In this document: positions 51,104 through 64,000 of the stretch, one piece after another
Layout: the number at the start of each line of letters is the position of its first letter
How positions within the stretch are numbered: the first letter of the stretch is position 1
Notes under the pieces: model-generated
The model's database searches: none
What the model was told of the DNA's origin: nothing
The model's input: the letters and a program-made list of their open reading frames with translations, nothing else
Assembly: GCF_032854445.1 (NCBI RefSeq)
Contig: NC_088302.1
Coordinates: 11,529,338 to 11,593,337 of the forward strand
Direction: 5' to 3'
Length of the DNA stretch: 64,000 bases
Origin: Liolophura sinensis
Lineage: Eukaryota; Mollusca; Polyplacophora; Chitonida; Chitonidae
Position numbers and translations under genes: made by a program

Positions 51104-52351
51104 GTAAGGATCAGTATGTAACGACTCACGTTTTCAGAATACACGAAACATTAGTCGGATTAAAATCTAAATATGCAGACATAGCAATCGAAAGTTCTTT
51201 CTAAGCAAGCTAAACGTTAACCTACCGGTGTGTGAATCGCCTTGTCAGAGTTAGCTTTTGCATGCAACCGCTACTTTCGTTAACTTTTTATACACACTTA
51301 ATGTGTTAAGATTTATCTCCATTTTGAAACATTAATGACTTTTTGTGAAATAACGTATTAACTTTAAATCTCACGACATTTAGAGTGAATATAAGCATCT
51401 TCGTAGATTTAAAAGGTCTGGAGTCAGAAAGGAAAAAGTAAATCTTGAACAATATCACCGATGGTCAGAGCGAAATGCAGATGTTATTTTGAAATTTGAT
51501 TTTTCATTTTACTCCAACACAATCTCACGAAAAAAAAACACTTTTCTATAGCATAGCGCTAGCAGAGAGCTAAAGGACACATCTTAGCCAATATTTTCAA
51601 ATAAATAGCGGAAATGCTTGAGACAAACTTCAAGTCTGCTTTAACAACCCAATGAATAGTAGAAATGTTTTATTTTTCATTATGTACCATTTATTATTAA
51701 ACCCTGAACACATTTAAGGGCGAAAACTTACATTCGCATTATCACTTGTTATCATTTCCCGGATTTCCTGTGTCTATAATGCACTAGAAATATTATATTC
51801 TTATTATGATGCTATCATTCATTCTATGATGTTAATCGCATTTGCCTTCAGCTGAAGGCGTTTAGATTGTTAAAACGAAAAGACAGCGCAGCAAATGTTA
51901 TCCCTGGCCTGTAGATGCATGTAAGAGTCTAGTGCGATGCGTATGCACGAACGAACTCTCATTTTGTAGCACTGACTCCAATCTCATTACACTTCCGATG
52001 AATCTTGATTTTGCCCATAAGCTTATTTGACGTTAACGTTTTGACGACATCCTGCCAAAAAAGCAATTTGATATATTTATATCTTTAACACATTAAAAAA
52101 GACTTACATTAAACATTTCCCTCCACATGCTAATATAAGTGTTGTTAATCCATGGGATTCTGGGAAACTGCTGTGTGAAATAGGCATGTTCACAATCAGT
52201 GAACGCTCCATATACCCCTATAGTCTAATCTAATAAAGAGATCAACTTTAACCTTCTATCTCCTATCCTTACAGCGCAAGCCAATAAACGTTAATTCTAT
52301 CCATATACGACGTGTTGCACTGGCATGGCCATTCAAACTACAACCCTTTTG

Positions 52352-52492
52352 TATTTAAAGTATGGGACGGTTTACCCCATACTAAAGAATTTTCACGTAC
52401 ACGAGGGCGTCCAGCATTATGGTGTGAGGAAACCAAGAAGAACCCGGGGTAAACCTACGACCTTCCGCGCGTTGCTGGCAGACCTTTCCCTA
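52352..52492 (-). repeat. SINE fragment, minus strand
   Basis: GTCCAGCATTATGGTGTGAG and GCGTTGCTGGCAGACCTTTC are the reverse complement of the SINE body; the tail is degraded. Confidence 0.6.
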
Positions 52493-55149
52493 GAATTTAA
52501 AATAAGATTGTATATATACGTTACCTGGCTGGTAATGATTTCTCTCAGCAAGCACGTTCCATATTTTTATTTACAATCCGTTGATCAGCTTATAGCTTAC
52601 GTCTGGTGTTCAATACATACGTGAATTTGAATATGGACATGTTTCTTCATGTTATGTTAACAAATAAGTACATACTGTATAAAGAAAAAACGGTTATTGC
52701 ATACATAGGTAGGCTGCACTGTGCATGTCTTTATGGCTACGAGCCTCTAGCAGGAAAACTTGTAGGAGGCTGGTAGTATGTATATAGTGTTCTTCATATG
52801 TAACTTTCTTACCTAGGTTCACCTTTAACGACTTGACCAGTAATTACATATAAATCACGACTCAGGCAAGGTGAATACACAGAAATAGACATGCAATCGC
52901 TGATCTCTATCTGAAGTCCATGGGACTCAATGAACATCGGAATTTTACTGTCATTAGTCATGTATAAGGAGTCTGTGTATAACCGAGCATGCGAGAAGAC
53001 ACAAGGCTTTTGTGTTTTTCTCAAATGAAGGGAAAAGAAATGGACAATTGTGTATTCACAAGTGTGTTCAGAATTGTGGCTGTTAATTATTTCCTGGCGC
53101 TACAGGAGAGTCCTTTGTGCCACTTGTTTATGCATCCACCACGTGACCTTTTCCAAATGCCTGCCGGGTACTTTATGCAAATCCATTGGGATTTTTAGGC
53201 GGGCACAGTGACCACATAATGACCTCAGTATAAACTTAATGAAGTTGGTACTTTTTTTTTTTACATCCTCCGAGATGTAGCGGAACATGTAACGGACTGC
53301 AAACGAAGGTGCATAGTTACTCGTTACAGATAATGCAATACATTGGTTCACAATCTTAATTCATTATTGATTAACGCCACATATTCCTCCACAATGATTC
53401 TTACTCATCCACCAACGATCTTAACATAGCACAAAAATATAGGCTCTCCGTAATGTCTGAGAAGTTAATATGTCCGTTTAATGTTACGCATTTTTAGATA
53501 TTTCCGTTGTAACAGAAGTACTCATTCATACAAAAAATTCCATTAATTAAAAACAATTAAAACAAACATAGAGTAAAGTTAAATTATTGAAAGTTCTGTG
53601 GCAATAAACAGTTATAAAGAAAGGAGGGCACAAAGCGTACACCATATGGACAAGATTCTCGTCGATTTTTTTTAAACAGTTAAAATTTTACAGATATAAA
53701 CCTTCTTTGGGTTCGATCAGATTGGTATCGTTTTATGAGGTTTCTTATCCTAAGATAGATTACAGTTAAACTCAACTGTGTATAGGCACAGCCTCTTGAA
53801 CCAAGCATGGCATTAATGTTACTATTTTAGAAACAACCAAAAAAAAAAAAAGAAGTTAGATAGGCCTACACATTCCTCTCGTAATTCTACAAGTGCGCAG
53901 AACATGAAAGAAGTCGACCTATTATAAGCAGATGGTTCATCCAATCGGCCTTTAGATCGTTAAATGGTAAATCTGACGAAAGGGTTTAACTGATAAAATG
54001 CCATACGATCTCTGATAAACGGGATAGTATAAATGCATTAGATATTCGAACGATCAGAAAGTACAAACGCATTATTGTGAGGACCAGGCTATTTATAGCA
54101 CGGTCCTGTCACGCATCACCAGCAAAAAAATTTACGCAAATGTTCATGTACCGAGGCGATTAGGCTTGTCGTTTTCAAGTCAGCCTTAAGAATCACGGGA
54201 CATTGTTTGCGATTATAAAAGCATTTTAAAAGAAAGATTAACGCCAGCACGCACAGTTTCATTATAAATTTAGGTATCCACGTCTGTAGTCTCTTCATCC
54301 GAAGCGTGCGTTACTTTTTGTAACCGCTGCAAGGAGAAGGCAAAACTGCCCGATAAAATGCATGTATTATGTACCTATATCTGTTGTCATTGTCATTGAG
54401 GTCGACAAAGTTTCTTACTTTAAGACAAGAATTTAATTATTCAGCTCGCACATTTGTTCCATACATACAAAGAGAAATATTGTCACAAATGCTAATGGTA
54501 GATATACTAAATGCGATATAGTAAGCTCAGCATGGGGCTCACCACTTTAGCTTAAGCGCCACTAAGCGAACAGTGATAAGTATAAAACAAAACCGCCATG
54601 GAATTTGCCGAATTTCAGCTTGGTTCGCGCTTCACAAAGGATTGAATTGTACTGGGCATGTGTGTGCGGTGGGCCTCAGCTGCATAATGTCATGTGACCT
54701 CCGTAACTCGGTCACAGCATATGCAAATTAAAACAGTGAGCAATATGTCCGGCATGCATTTTTGGATATTCGTGAATACATGCATGATGATTAAATTCAT
54801 GTTTGTCTGACGACAAGCATGTCATTATGTCCGTGTATGTATAATGGTGCTTCAGGCTTCACGGCAGAACGCGAATTGAATTCCTGCATTTGTTTTTTAC
54901 GGTTTCGGTTGTACGAAAAAACATTTTTCTCCTTATTTAAGAACAGCATTAACATTATTGTCAGGAGGTAAATTCATAAAAATTGACAAATTTTCACATT
55001 GTGATATGAACATCATTAAAAAGCATTAATAAAGATAACCTTCTGTAAGTGGGTGAGCGAACGATATTACCATACATGTATTTTGAGCAGTGATCAGAAC
55101 CAAAATATTTCAAACAGCCGATTTTCTTAATAATCATTACACCTTGATT

Positions 55150-55345
55150 GTGCTTAATTCTGCTTAACCCGGTAATAAGGGATGTGTAAGCATCCGTGTT
55201 TATAATGCCAAACAAGCTGATTTATTGAACAGTTGCAATCAAAGTCAGATTGAGATAGCCTTATTTGTAATCGACCTGGAAATTCTTCACTGGACCCCAT
55301 GCCTAAAATATCGAGTGTCGTCCGTGCATCACTAAAAACTGATGA
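55150..55345 (+). repeat. Dispersed non-coding repeat, copy B
   Basis: TGCTTAATTCTGCTTAACCC, GAACAGTTGCAATCAAAG and CACTAAAAACTGATGAC in the same order as at 36930-37165. Confidence 0.6.
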
Positions 55346-55542
55346 CGTCTTCATCCTTACGTGTTAACAGCTTGTTTGCTAAGCTTTCATAAACTATTTC
55401 TTGCATATTCCTTTGGGAACAGGTGTTTTAAGTTGTTTTTGAAATGGATCTTGCCATTGGCAACTTGAAACGTCTACGAGTGGCATACCAATGCCGGAAT
55501 TGATGCTTTGACCCCATGCGAAACGTAATCCTGTTAACACAT

Positions 55543-55713
55543 GAAAGTGCGGTGGCTGTGAGTTCAAGTCCAACTTATGCTGGCTTCCTCTACGGGAGAA
55601 GGTCTGACAACAACCTGCGGATGGTCGTGGGTTTTCCTCCCACCGTGGTATAAGTGAAATATTCTTGAGTAAGGGTAAAGCACCAATCATATAAATAAAT
55701 AAATAAATAAAGA
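55543..55713 (+). repeat. SINE, truncated head
   Basis: GCGGTGGCTGTGAGTTCAAG, B-box-like, through AACCTGCGGATGGTCGTGGG to AGTGAAATATTCTTGAGTAA and a four-fold AAAT tail. Confidence 0.8.
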
Positions 55714-57752
55714 AATAACACATGAAAGAGCATGTTTGAACACTGAATTTAGCATCATTTCTACAATGTGTGTACATCAATAATCTTCCAGTCATTGATA
55801 ACGTCTTCATCCCTAGCATCAGCAGACTTTAGAATACCAATCGTTAAACATACATAATAGACGTTAATAATCTTAAGATTTCCAAAATAAATTTCGACAC
55901 AAATAACAACAGGAACAAATTTTAAGGAATTACAACAGAGTCATTCATTTAGAAGAATAACTGTCAGCAGTTTCCGGTGGTGCTGGAAATACGTGAAATG
56001 TTCGAGAATGTTCGAGGCACGTATATTTAATCATTTTATAAATCGTGTATACCATGCTACTTGTTGTTCATAAACTGGTCGTTCCAAAATGGCTGAAATA
56101 TTGCCAATGTGACGTTAAGATATAATCATTCATTCCATAACTTGGCCTCAAGCAAAAATGTTTATCTCAGATGCGGTTTGAGCGCATATCCAACATGGTG
56201 CAGATAATGTCGCTAGACCCAGGTTAATTACTGGGTCAAATGAACTCGTGATTTTCTCCACAGCAGCCAGGTTATTATAGTTAAATTTCACAACAATATA
56301 CGCAAAACACAATGGTCACAAAACACAATACGTGACATACATCACAATCACCATTGCCTTCCATCATAACATGTCATCGTATACATGAACAATTTCGGAG
56401 CATGCGGTTAAACAACAATCAAATAAATAAATACTGGCCTAATTGCTAGTTTTCGCGCTGTGGTCAACAATGTTTTGGTGTGCTTATTTTATGTGTAGGT
56501 ATGATCAAATCAGAATCTATTGACCAATCATCATAAAATACATTGGGAAAAATTCCAAATTAGTTTCTTTACCGTCTTCTGGTATTAAATTTAAATGTGA
56601 TCCACATTCAACCACACCACCTCACTGGTGAATGTTCTGTGGCTCCCAGTAATGCTAGTGTCCACGAGATTCCGCGAGATCATGAAAGGCAGCAAAAATC
56701 TATCACTGACATGTGAATAGTCTGCAGTACATTTATAAATGTCTGATATAATGAAATAGTCTGAAGCAAGAATGACCAAAAGATTTATTTGTAATATGCC
56801 CATATTTGGAACTGATATAACTGTGACATTAGTCCCCTGACTGGTGCAGTGTTGTGCAATAAATCTACCTGTGATGGTGTGCTCTTAAGAACAGTACATC
56901 ATATTCTATATCGTGTTGATATTCCTCGAAAATGTCTCTGTACAGAAGTGAAGGGATAAGGAATACAGTTAGTCTGCCCACATTTACGTTTGTATTCGAA
57001 CTTGTCAATAAGTTTCCATAGGGGCTATACTTGACTGATTGAATCACGATTAGGACTTCTCGTATATCATTTCCTTCATCAGATTTCTCAGTGGTGTTGC
57101 TACACTGTTGATCTAATTACAGATACTGAATAATACTATCTATGGCTCATTTATATTGAATATCCCCTACTTCTTCCAAATAGTATATGATGTCATGAAA
57201 GGCAATAAATGTACAGGTGTAATTAACGGAAATCTTAAAATTATATATTACCAGATGATATTGTACACTGACATGCAATTAAAGAAAAAGCGCACAAGAT
57301 TATAGGAAATTAAAGCATGATGCTTGTATGAATGAATTATTCAAATCCCCATTACTCGTGTCACATAAAGAAGTGAATGACGTCATACCGGTTGTCAGAA
57401 GGATGAGCTCGTCTGTCTCCTGAGTTTCTATAAATACTTGTAACATCTGAAGTAACGCATGAAACTTTGCATCGTGAGCTACAGTTCTACAATCAGACTA
57501 TTTTTTTTCTTTCCGATGACTAGGTTTATCCTGTAATTGCACCTGGAAAAAGTGACGTCATCCCGCTATTTATGTGATCATGTTCAAAACATCTCTATCA
57601 TGCATTGTGTGCTGACATAAACTTGTAAGTTTTCTAGGACGATTAACCCAGCAGTCAACAAATGAATTAATTGTGTTTTCTGTTATCCCACGTTTGAATC
57701 GCAGGTGATTTTGTGTTGCAGGTTATTGCCACAGAGATTTTGATAGCCCGCC

Positions 57753-60700
57753 ATGATGGTTCGGCTCACGGGTGTGTTGTGTGCTCTGCTGGGGGTGTAT
57801 ATCTCGGGGAATCTCGCGCAGCAGTGCTTTGACGAGAACTCAGCTTACCGATACTACTCCAGTTTAAGCTTGTACCCACAACAGCCCGCGGTATCGGCAC
57901 GAGATAATGCGCCAGGTAATTATCATACCATATCTTACAAAAATCTTGTAAAGCGTTGCGTCATGAACTGATGGTTAGATCATGAACTAGTTCGATCATG
58001 AACGGTTCCATCATGAACCGATAACAACATGAACTGGTTAGATCATGAACTGATTACACCATGAACTGGTTAGATCATGAACTGATTACACCATCATACT
58101 GGTTCGATCATGAACTGATAACAACATGAACTGGTTAGATCATGAACTGATTACACCATGAACTGGTTAGATCATGAACTGATTACACCATCATACTGGT
58201 TAGATCATGAACTGATTACAACATGAACTGGTTACATCATGAACTGATTACACCATCGTACTGGTTAGATCATGGACTAGTTAGATCATGGACTGGTTAG
58301 GTCATCAACTCACGGAACCACAGCCGGACAGATGGACAGACCAACCTGTAAACGGACATAACTAAATTAATATGCCCCTGCTTTGCGCGATAACGTGGAC
58401 TAACTAAACATGGAATGTCTGGAAAGAATAGCATGTTTTTGTTCACTGAAGCAAAATCAATCGCGATCAATCCTTGGACGTTCTGGTACAATAAAATCAT
58501 TATACAAAAGCAGAGAAGAAAAACGTCATTTTTGAACATCAAGAATGAACTATAGGAGATAAGCTTCAAACAATGCATTAAAAGTCCGTTACAAACTGCG
58601 CCTCACAGTCTTGTATAGGAATTCTTGACGCTGCATTTTAGTGCACGATTATGATTGAAAGCTAATATGTATATACCAAACATGGAATGATTCTTGTTTT
58701 CAGCCGGCTGTCGGGCATCTTTGTTGTTCATGCTGGTTCGGAACGGAAGACGAACTCCTACAAATGAGGAGTTCAACAATTTCCAAGCGCGACTTCCGAC
58801 CTTGAGGCAGCGTATCTTACAGTCCCAGTCAAGTAAGTGTCGCAAACGATGCACTGCAGGCCCACCATAGTTTGATAGCATGATGGAATAGTGCCAGATC
58901 TTAAATGTTACTAACTTTATTCACGGTTTATGTCTTATTTCTTACACATTGCTTTGCCAAGCGGTGTTATTAGTTGTTTTGTAAACGAGTCATGCGATAA
59001 TCGAACTTGCGAACGCCCCTTCATGATCTACTGGTAATACATATGTCGGACAACGCTTCGATTCAAATCAGTCCTGCTTGTTACCTGATGCTGTTTGGAA
59101 CACAAAGATGTCTGAGTTGAGGTTATCAAACCTTTATTTAAAAAAAAAAAACACTGATATTTATTATCTTGCAACAAGCAAATGGAGGACATGAAATAAG
59201 AGGATGCAGATTTGTAGCTTGTTAAAATATAAGGATTATTGAGGATGATCAATTAATAAGAATAAACCTTTAATCAAAATAATTTTTTGTGCATAAACTG
59301 TTAGTTTAACTCTCTTTTACTGTGTTTAAACGTCTGTGTGCATTGTATACATGAGTGTTATTATTATGTTTGCAGGCCAGCTGTGTGAGATCGATCGCAT
59401 TAACTTACAGAACTGGAATATGGTATTCAACGCCAGCACCACTGACCTACTCACCTTGAGAGGAGAAGATGAGGTCAAGGCCTTAGGTAAGTACCACGTG
59501 ATAATAGTTAAACCGTCATGCGCAATTCGCGGCAGAACGAAGGGAACTTATTTCGCTGTTTCTATGTAGCACCATTCGTGGGTGCCTTTACGAATACCAA
59601 ACACCTTCAGATGTATTCGTCGCCTCTTTTAGGCATTGTGGTGCCACTAACCTATAAAGAAGCTCAAAGCAAAAATCAATTCAGGTAAGCATTCAGAGCA
59701 ATAGGTCCAAAGAAAGTCCAAGGTTTCTTTTGTGGATTATGAATTCGAATTAACAACAATCAAATGAATGAATCAATCTTCTCTTCAGGTTACAGAGGAT
59801 TCTTTATTTTTTATGCTGACTTCCTCTTCGGCCGTACTTGTGAAGGTCTGCAGCAACCTGCGGATGGTCGTGGGTTTCCTCTTTGTTTTGCCCGGTTTTC
59901 TCCCGCCATAATGCTAGCCACCATCGTATAAGTGAAATGTTCTTGAGTACGGCGTAAAACAACAATCTAATAAATAAATAATTTCTTTATTTATTTCGCC
60001 ACTAACAGCCCAGCGTATGCAGGACAAATATCCCGACCTGATGAGACGGGGGTACAATGACCAAGACTTCTTAATCCGTCATGCTTACCGCACAGACAGA
60101 GCTAACACTGCCACCGGCTTCGCCCAAGGCCTGGGCTTCAACGCTTCCGGTAAGAAACCGCTAACAAATGGCGACTTCGGACATGTTTAAAGGGAAAGAA
60201 ACATGAAAGACATTAAACATCATTAGAAAGACCATTAAAACTGAAGCTGAAAATGCTTTCAGTTACTTTTCATTTTACACTTTTTCCTGTGAGTTATAAA
60301 AGCGGTTAAATGTTTGGATTGTAATGTAGGCTTCTCATGCACACACTGTATGAGTAAGATTTACAAGAATTATATTGAGATTTGAATGAAAAAGGTAGAA
60401 AAAGTTGTGTGGCGACATACATCCGCGTCCATAAATCTCTGTATAAAATTCAAACATTTGGCAGCACTTAGTTCGGCGAAAGAATATGTATAAAAAAAGA
60501 ACTGCATGTACTTCCCTTTTAGGTTCTTTTCCATGTCAACTCACACGTAGATATATACATATAAATGGTTTGAGCCGAAGTCTAAGCACACGTGGAGATG
60601 ATTAATGAAATAAAAATTGCTAAAATACCCTAATATGAATTTTCTGATTTTATGCTGGAATCCTCTCGCCTTCAACATGTAGTCATGATACTAAAACCCT

Positions 60701-63700
60701 TTAATCCATAGTCAAATCATATCTAGAATTTCCCATAACCCACCACAATGTATGTATAGGGTATCTAGTCATTGTTAACTTGTCACTGAAAGCAATACTA
60801 TGGTTAAAGTGGAACGGCAGGAAATAATGCTTGAATGCATGCCTTCATCTGTTGAATGCTGACGTACTATGTGCTCATCTTTATTACCTGACTGTTTCTG
60901 GTTATATTATTTTACATGTTCATCTGTTACAGCTGCTAGAGGCCCCACTCGGGCGGAACTGTTTCTGGTTAAATTACTTTACATGTTCATCTGTTACAGT
61001 TGCTAGAGGGCCCACTCGAGCGGAACGGTTTCTGGTTATATTATTTTACATGTTCATCTGTTACAGTTGCTAGAGGGCCCACTCGGGTGGAACGAGATTT
61101 ACTGTTACAGTTCTCTGCTCTCTGTGAAGCCGATGATAACGTAAGATTTAACCCCCATTGCGTATGTCATATGTCACCTATGTCAAATTTAGTTTTGAAA
61201 AAAAAAGAACATTGAACGCTAATTTTTGGACCCTGCGTTGTGGAAACACTGATTAGGACAAGCTTTGTCTAGAGAGGAATCCATAAAAATGTAAATTTCT
61301 GGAAACCTGAGCGCAGTAAATGACTCGGTATATTAAAGTAAAATCTCGTCTATATAGCCATACGTACGGGTGGTGCAATTCAATGAACAGGTAACACGCT
61401 GTCAGATAAAGGACTCACTATAAAGTGAAATGTGTGCTTTTGCCTCGTTATACATGTTTTACAAGGCTATGAACCAAATCAGCTCCGATACAAGTCATAA
61501 TTGGCACAATGTCAGAAATCAGAGCAGTTCATTGACGATTTTGTGTTCAGTCAGGCGTAACACTGATCACATTCACAACTTTCATTCCACAATCTTAACT
61601 TTCATTCTGGTTTCAGGACGATGACAATGACGAAATTCTGGAGGACTTTCTGGAGGCACCGGAAGTACAGAAGATGATGCAGGATCTAACAGCACGTCTG
61701 GGTCTGGCTCCCAACTCTTTGACTTTGGGTAAGTCGCAGTGCTGTTTGGAGGCTTTGAACCATCTTTTGTTCTTTTGTCCGGATGTTATAAATATTCCGG
61801 TTCTGCATGAATTTGGCTCCCAACTCTCTCTTCCTAAGTAAATCATAACGTCACCTGGTGGCTTTGAACCAAAGGTACATGAAAAAGATGTATGTATAGA
61901 AAGCTAATTTCCATCTTCATCAGCGAATAAGCCAAATGTAGATATAAATTCCATCAGTGATAAATCTAAACAAGAGAAAATACTGGTTCGAGTGAGACTC
62001 AACTCACAAATGGGTGTTTAACCCCACTGCTCTACCAATCTAGCCATATATTCAGATAGGAACAGCTCGGTTGTTGGAGTCTGGGAATATGAAGTGAATG
62101 ATTTTTCACAAATAATGAGGAAATATTTTTTGTGAGATGTAACAGAGCTACCGAGTGAAAGAGGAGTGTCCTGTCCCATTATACATCCTGTAATATAACA
62201 GAGATACATGGTAGCACTGATACAAATAACTGATTTCATTTTCATGTGAGATTCCAGATATAACCATTGTGATACAGTGCTTTAAAAATAGATTAAATTT
62301 GTTTTTAACATTGAGCATAGTTTACACTAGCTCCATGTTTCCGTTCTACACACGGCGGTTGCGTAACTTTGTGGCGGACGCAATCCACGGACCGTGACAT
62401 TTACGCATGCACAAATTTCGAACGCTTTTCAGGTGTACTCTTTCTATAAATGAAGACTATAGCATATGATCAGTGAGTACGTTTTAATGTGATTCAACGA
62501 TCCAAGTTCGGCGCATCTTTAGTCTAACTGAGGCTAACGCAAAGGTCACTCGTACATTTCCAGATGACGTAGACGCCATGTACAAAATGTGTGCGTACGA
62601 TTACGCCATGGCCGTGCCGTCGCCATGGTGTGCCGTGTTCACGAACTCTGACCTCCAGCTTTTGGAACTGAAGGAAGATGTGATCAGCGCTGAGATGTAC
62701 GGTTACGAGGACGAGATCAACAAGAAGGAAACCTGCGTACTCATGAAGGACTTTGTGGATAGAATGTAAGTATTAGCGCTTTCTCTATTAAGGAGGATAT
62801 TTGCCGATATTTATTTGTCTGTCTGTTACTCTGTTCGTCAGCATCTTCATCAAGGCTTTTGCATCACAGGCTTTAACTATGGGCTAAGGACAGCTATTCT
62901 AAATTTTGGTGGTGATCCGGAACACGGATTCTGGAAGTTTTGAAACGATTCTTCACAATTAACCAGTAAGAAGAAACGCAGAGTATTGTCTCCGTGTCTG
63001 TATTATGGGAATCTTCCCATTAGCTGTGCCGGAGGTTTACACTGACTTGTTTTACAACCAAAAATCTAAATGCCCAGTTATAATTTGAGCCATTAGTCTT
63101 TTTTTGTATCAGTATATTTGAACGATAACTTTCTCATTTACATCTAAGATTTCTTATTCTCAAAGACCTATTTTTTTCAAAGTTTTCACTGAAATGGCTT
63201 TATAGCTTGCCATGTGGCTGTTCCACAGTCATATTCAGCCAGACTCTCAGACCAGATGGTAATCTCATTTGGCACCTCTTTTCTCCAGGAATGACCGACA
63301 AAGACAGGCCAACCTGATGCCCGCAGTCGTTGCCTACTTCGCCAAATCAGAAACCATTCTGCCATTTTTTACTAGCCTTGGACTGTTTGAGGACGAAGAA
63401 GATATTGAAATCGATGATGATAACTTGGCCTCGCTGGCCAACAGGAAATGGCGGACGAGTTTAATCAACCCTTTCATGTCAAACATCGCTGTGACGATGT
63501 ACACGTGTCAGGTGGCAGGCGGTGCACCCACCTACAGCGTTAAGGTAGCCGTCAATGAGGTTCCTGTCACCCTGCCCAAGTGCGATGCCACTTTCTGTTC
63601 AATGGACAATCTCATGGAAATGATAGAAGATTTTGCGGAAGAATGCAGTTTTGAAGAAATCTGTGACGGCGTCTCGGCCACTTCAGCCAGCGTGTCGTTC

Positions 63701-63751
63701 CTCGCGCTAATGGCTCTCATCAGTACTCTCTACGCATGTCTGTTCTCCTAA
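57753..63751 (+). CDS. MINPP1: Multiple inositol polyphosphate phosphatase 1-like, catalytic histidines replaced
   Basis: Histidine acid phosphatase family. Active members hydrolyse InsP6 and related phosphates in the ER lumen or outside the cell. Coding exons: 57753-57915, 58704-58832, 59376-59486, 60009-60149, 61067-61140, 61617-61728, 62564-62765, 63289-63751, all GT-AG with consistent phases, 464 residues (close to the usual 480-490). A signal peptide (MMVRLTGVLCALLGVYISG) and a hydrophobic C-terminus (VSFLALMALISTLYACLFS) suggest a secreted or GPI-anchored form. The RHGxRxP motif reads RNGRRTP (Asn68, codon 58742-58744). The HAE motif reads KSE in AKSETILPF (Lys330, codon 63344-63346), keeping the Glu. 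Family-typical segments include RRGYNDQDF and TATGFAQGLGF. The reading frame is otherwise intact, so this is probably an expressed pseudoenzyme rather than a pseudogene. An ATTAAA at about 63787 may be the polyadenylation signal. Confidence 0.9.
57968..58315. repeat. Minisatellite of about 16 bp (32-bp dimers)
   Basis: GATCATGAACTGGTTA and GATTACACCATGAACTG variants repeat about 20 times in intron 1 of the MINPP1-like gene, beginning only about 50 bp after the exon 1 donor. Confidence 0.85.
59812..59983 (+). repeat. SINE immediately upstream of MINPP1-like exon 4
   Basis: CTTCCTCTTCGGCCGTACTT through AACCTGCGGATGGTCGTGGG to TTGAGTACGGCGTAAAACAA and an AATAAATAAATA tail. It ends about 25 bp before the exon 4 acceptor, so the SINE tail borders the splice signal. 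Confidence 0.8.
60893..61093 (+). repeat. 67-bp triplication containing a splice acceptor and exon start
   Basis: Copies begin at 60893, 60960 and 61027, each with TTTACATGTTCATCTGTTAC then AG and GCTAGAG..CCCACTCG. Only the third continues into open exon 5 of the MINPP1-like gene (from 61067); use of the first two acceptors would soon meet a stop. Confidence 0.9.
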
Positions 63752-64000
63752 CTTCCTCCGTGGTGGCGAGGAAAGTGGATGAATTCATTAAAACTCTTCG
63801 TCTGATTTAGAAAAAAACTCTTGAAAAGTTGTTTATGATGCAAAGATTTCAGATACAAAAGTGTAAATTATTTTTTAAATATTATTACAGACAGGTCTTT
63901 TTCGTAAGCTACCATTAATGGTTTTTAAACAAAGAAAAGTACAAGAAGTTGTCGTCGTCTTGTAATACGAATTAACCCATGGAATATTTCGTAATTATGT

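Larger units (their letters stand above)
51104..57721. other. Geneless stretch before the MINPP1-like coding region
   Basis: Either the first intron of the next gene or intergenic. Contains SINE pieces and a second copy of the 36.9 kb repeat, listed separately. No coding exon was recognised. Confidence 0.5.

Overview
The window is metazoan genomic DNA, most likely from a mollusc or another marine lophotrochozoan. This is inferred from animal genes with GT-AG introns, AT-rich intergenic DNA with abundant minisatellites, and about a dozen copies of a tRNA-headed SINE whose tail resembles one I associate with molluscs.

Layout: (1) 327-27264, minus strand: KATNAL2, a katanin-type AAA ATPase that severs microtubules. 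Fourteen coding exons are visible; the last exons lie beyond base 1. Its introns hold a 2.4 kb array of 39-bp repeats, SINEs and a MITE-like unit. (2) Within KATNAL2 intron 4, about 9.5-22.95 kb: a GC-rich, degraded Polinton/Maverick, i.e. a virus-like DNA transposon. It has terminal inverted repeats, a PC4-like gene with a RHIM-like 3' exon, a DDE integrase with chromodomain, a packaging ATPase, a small basic protein resembling a core protein, penton-, hexon- and protease-like fragments, a protein-primed PolB fragment and a C2H2 zinc-finger gene. A piggyBac-like element split the integrase chromodomain exactly at TTAA. (3) 27.3-30.8 kb: intergenic DNA with a decayed Ty3/gypsy pol. (4) 30823-33869, plus strand: a three-exon protein kinase-like gene with non-canonical catalytic motifs. 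(5) 34.8-57.7 kb: mostly non-coding, with two 30-bp-period arrays (one with a 151-bp higher-order period), a Penelope-like reverse transcriptase remnant, SINEs, an inverted repeat pair and a 104-bp tandem array. A TATA box and splice donor near 50.8-51.1 kb may be the distant first exon of the next gene. (6) 57753-63751, plus strand: a complete eight-exon MINPP1-like gene whose two catalytic histidines are replaced, so probably a secreted or GPI-anchored pseudo-phosphatase.

The host genes show no functional link to each other. Inside the Polinton the genes form one virion and replication module (integration, DNA packaging, capsid, protein-primed replication). Nonsense codons, frameshifts and deletions break most of it, so it is a fossil. 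The ATPase, zinc-finger and small basic ORFs remain largely open. All motif-based calls were made by eye without database searches.
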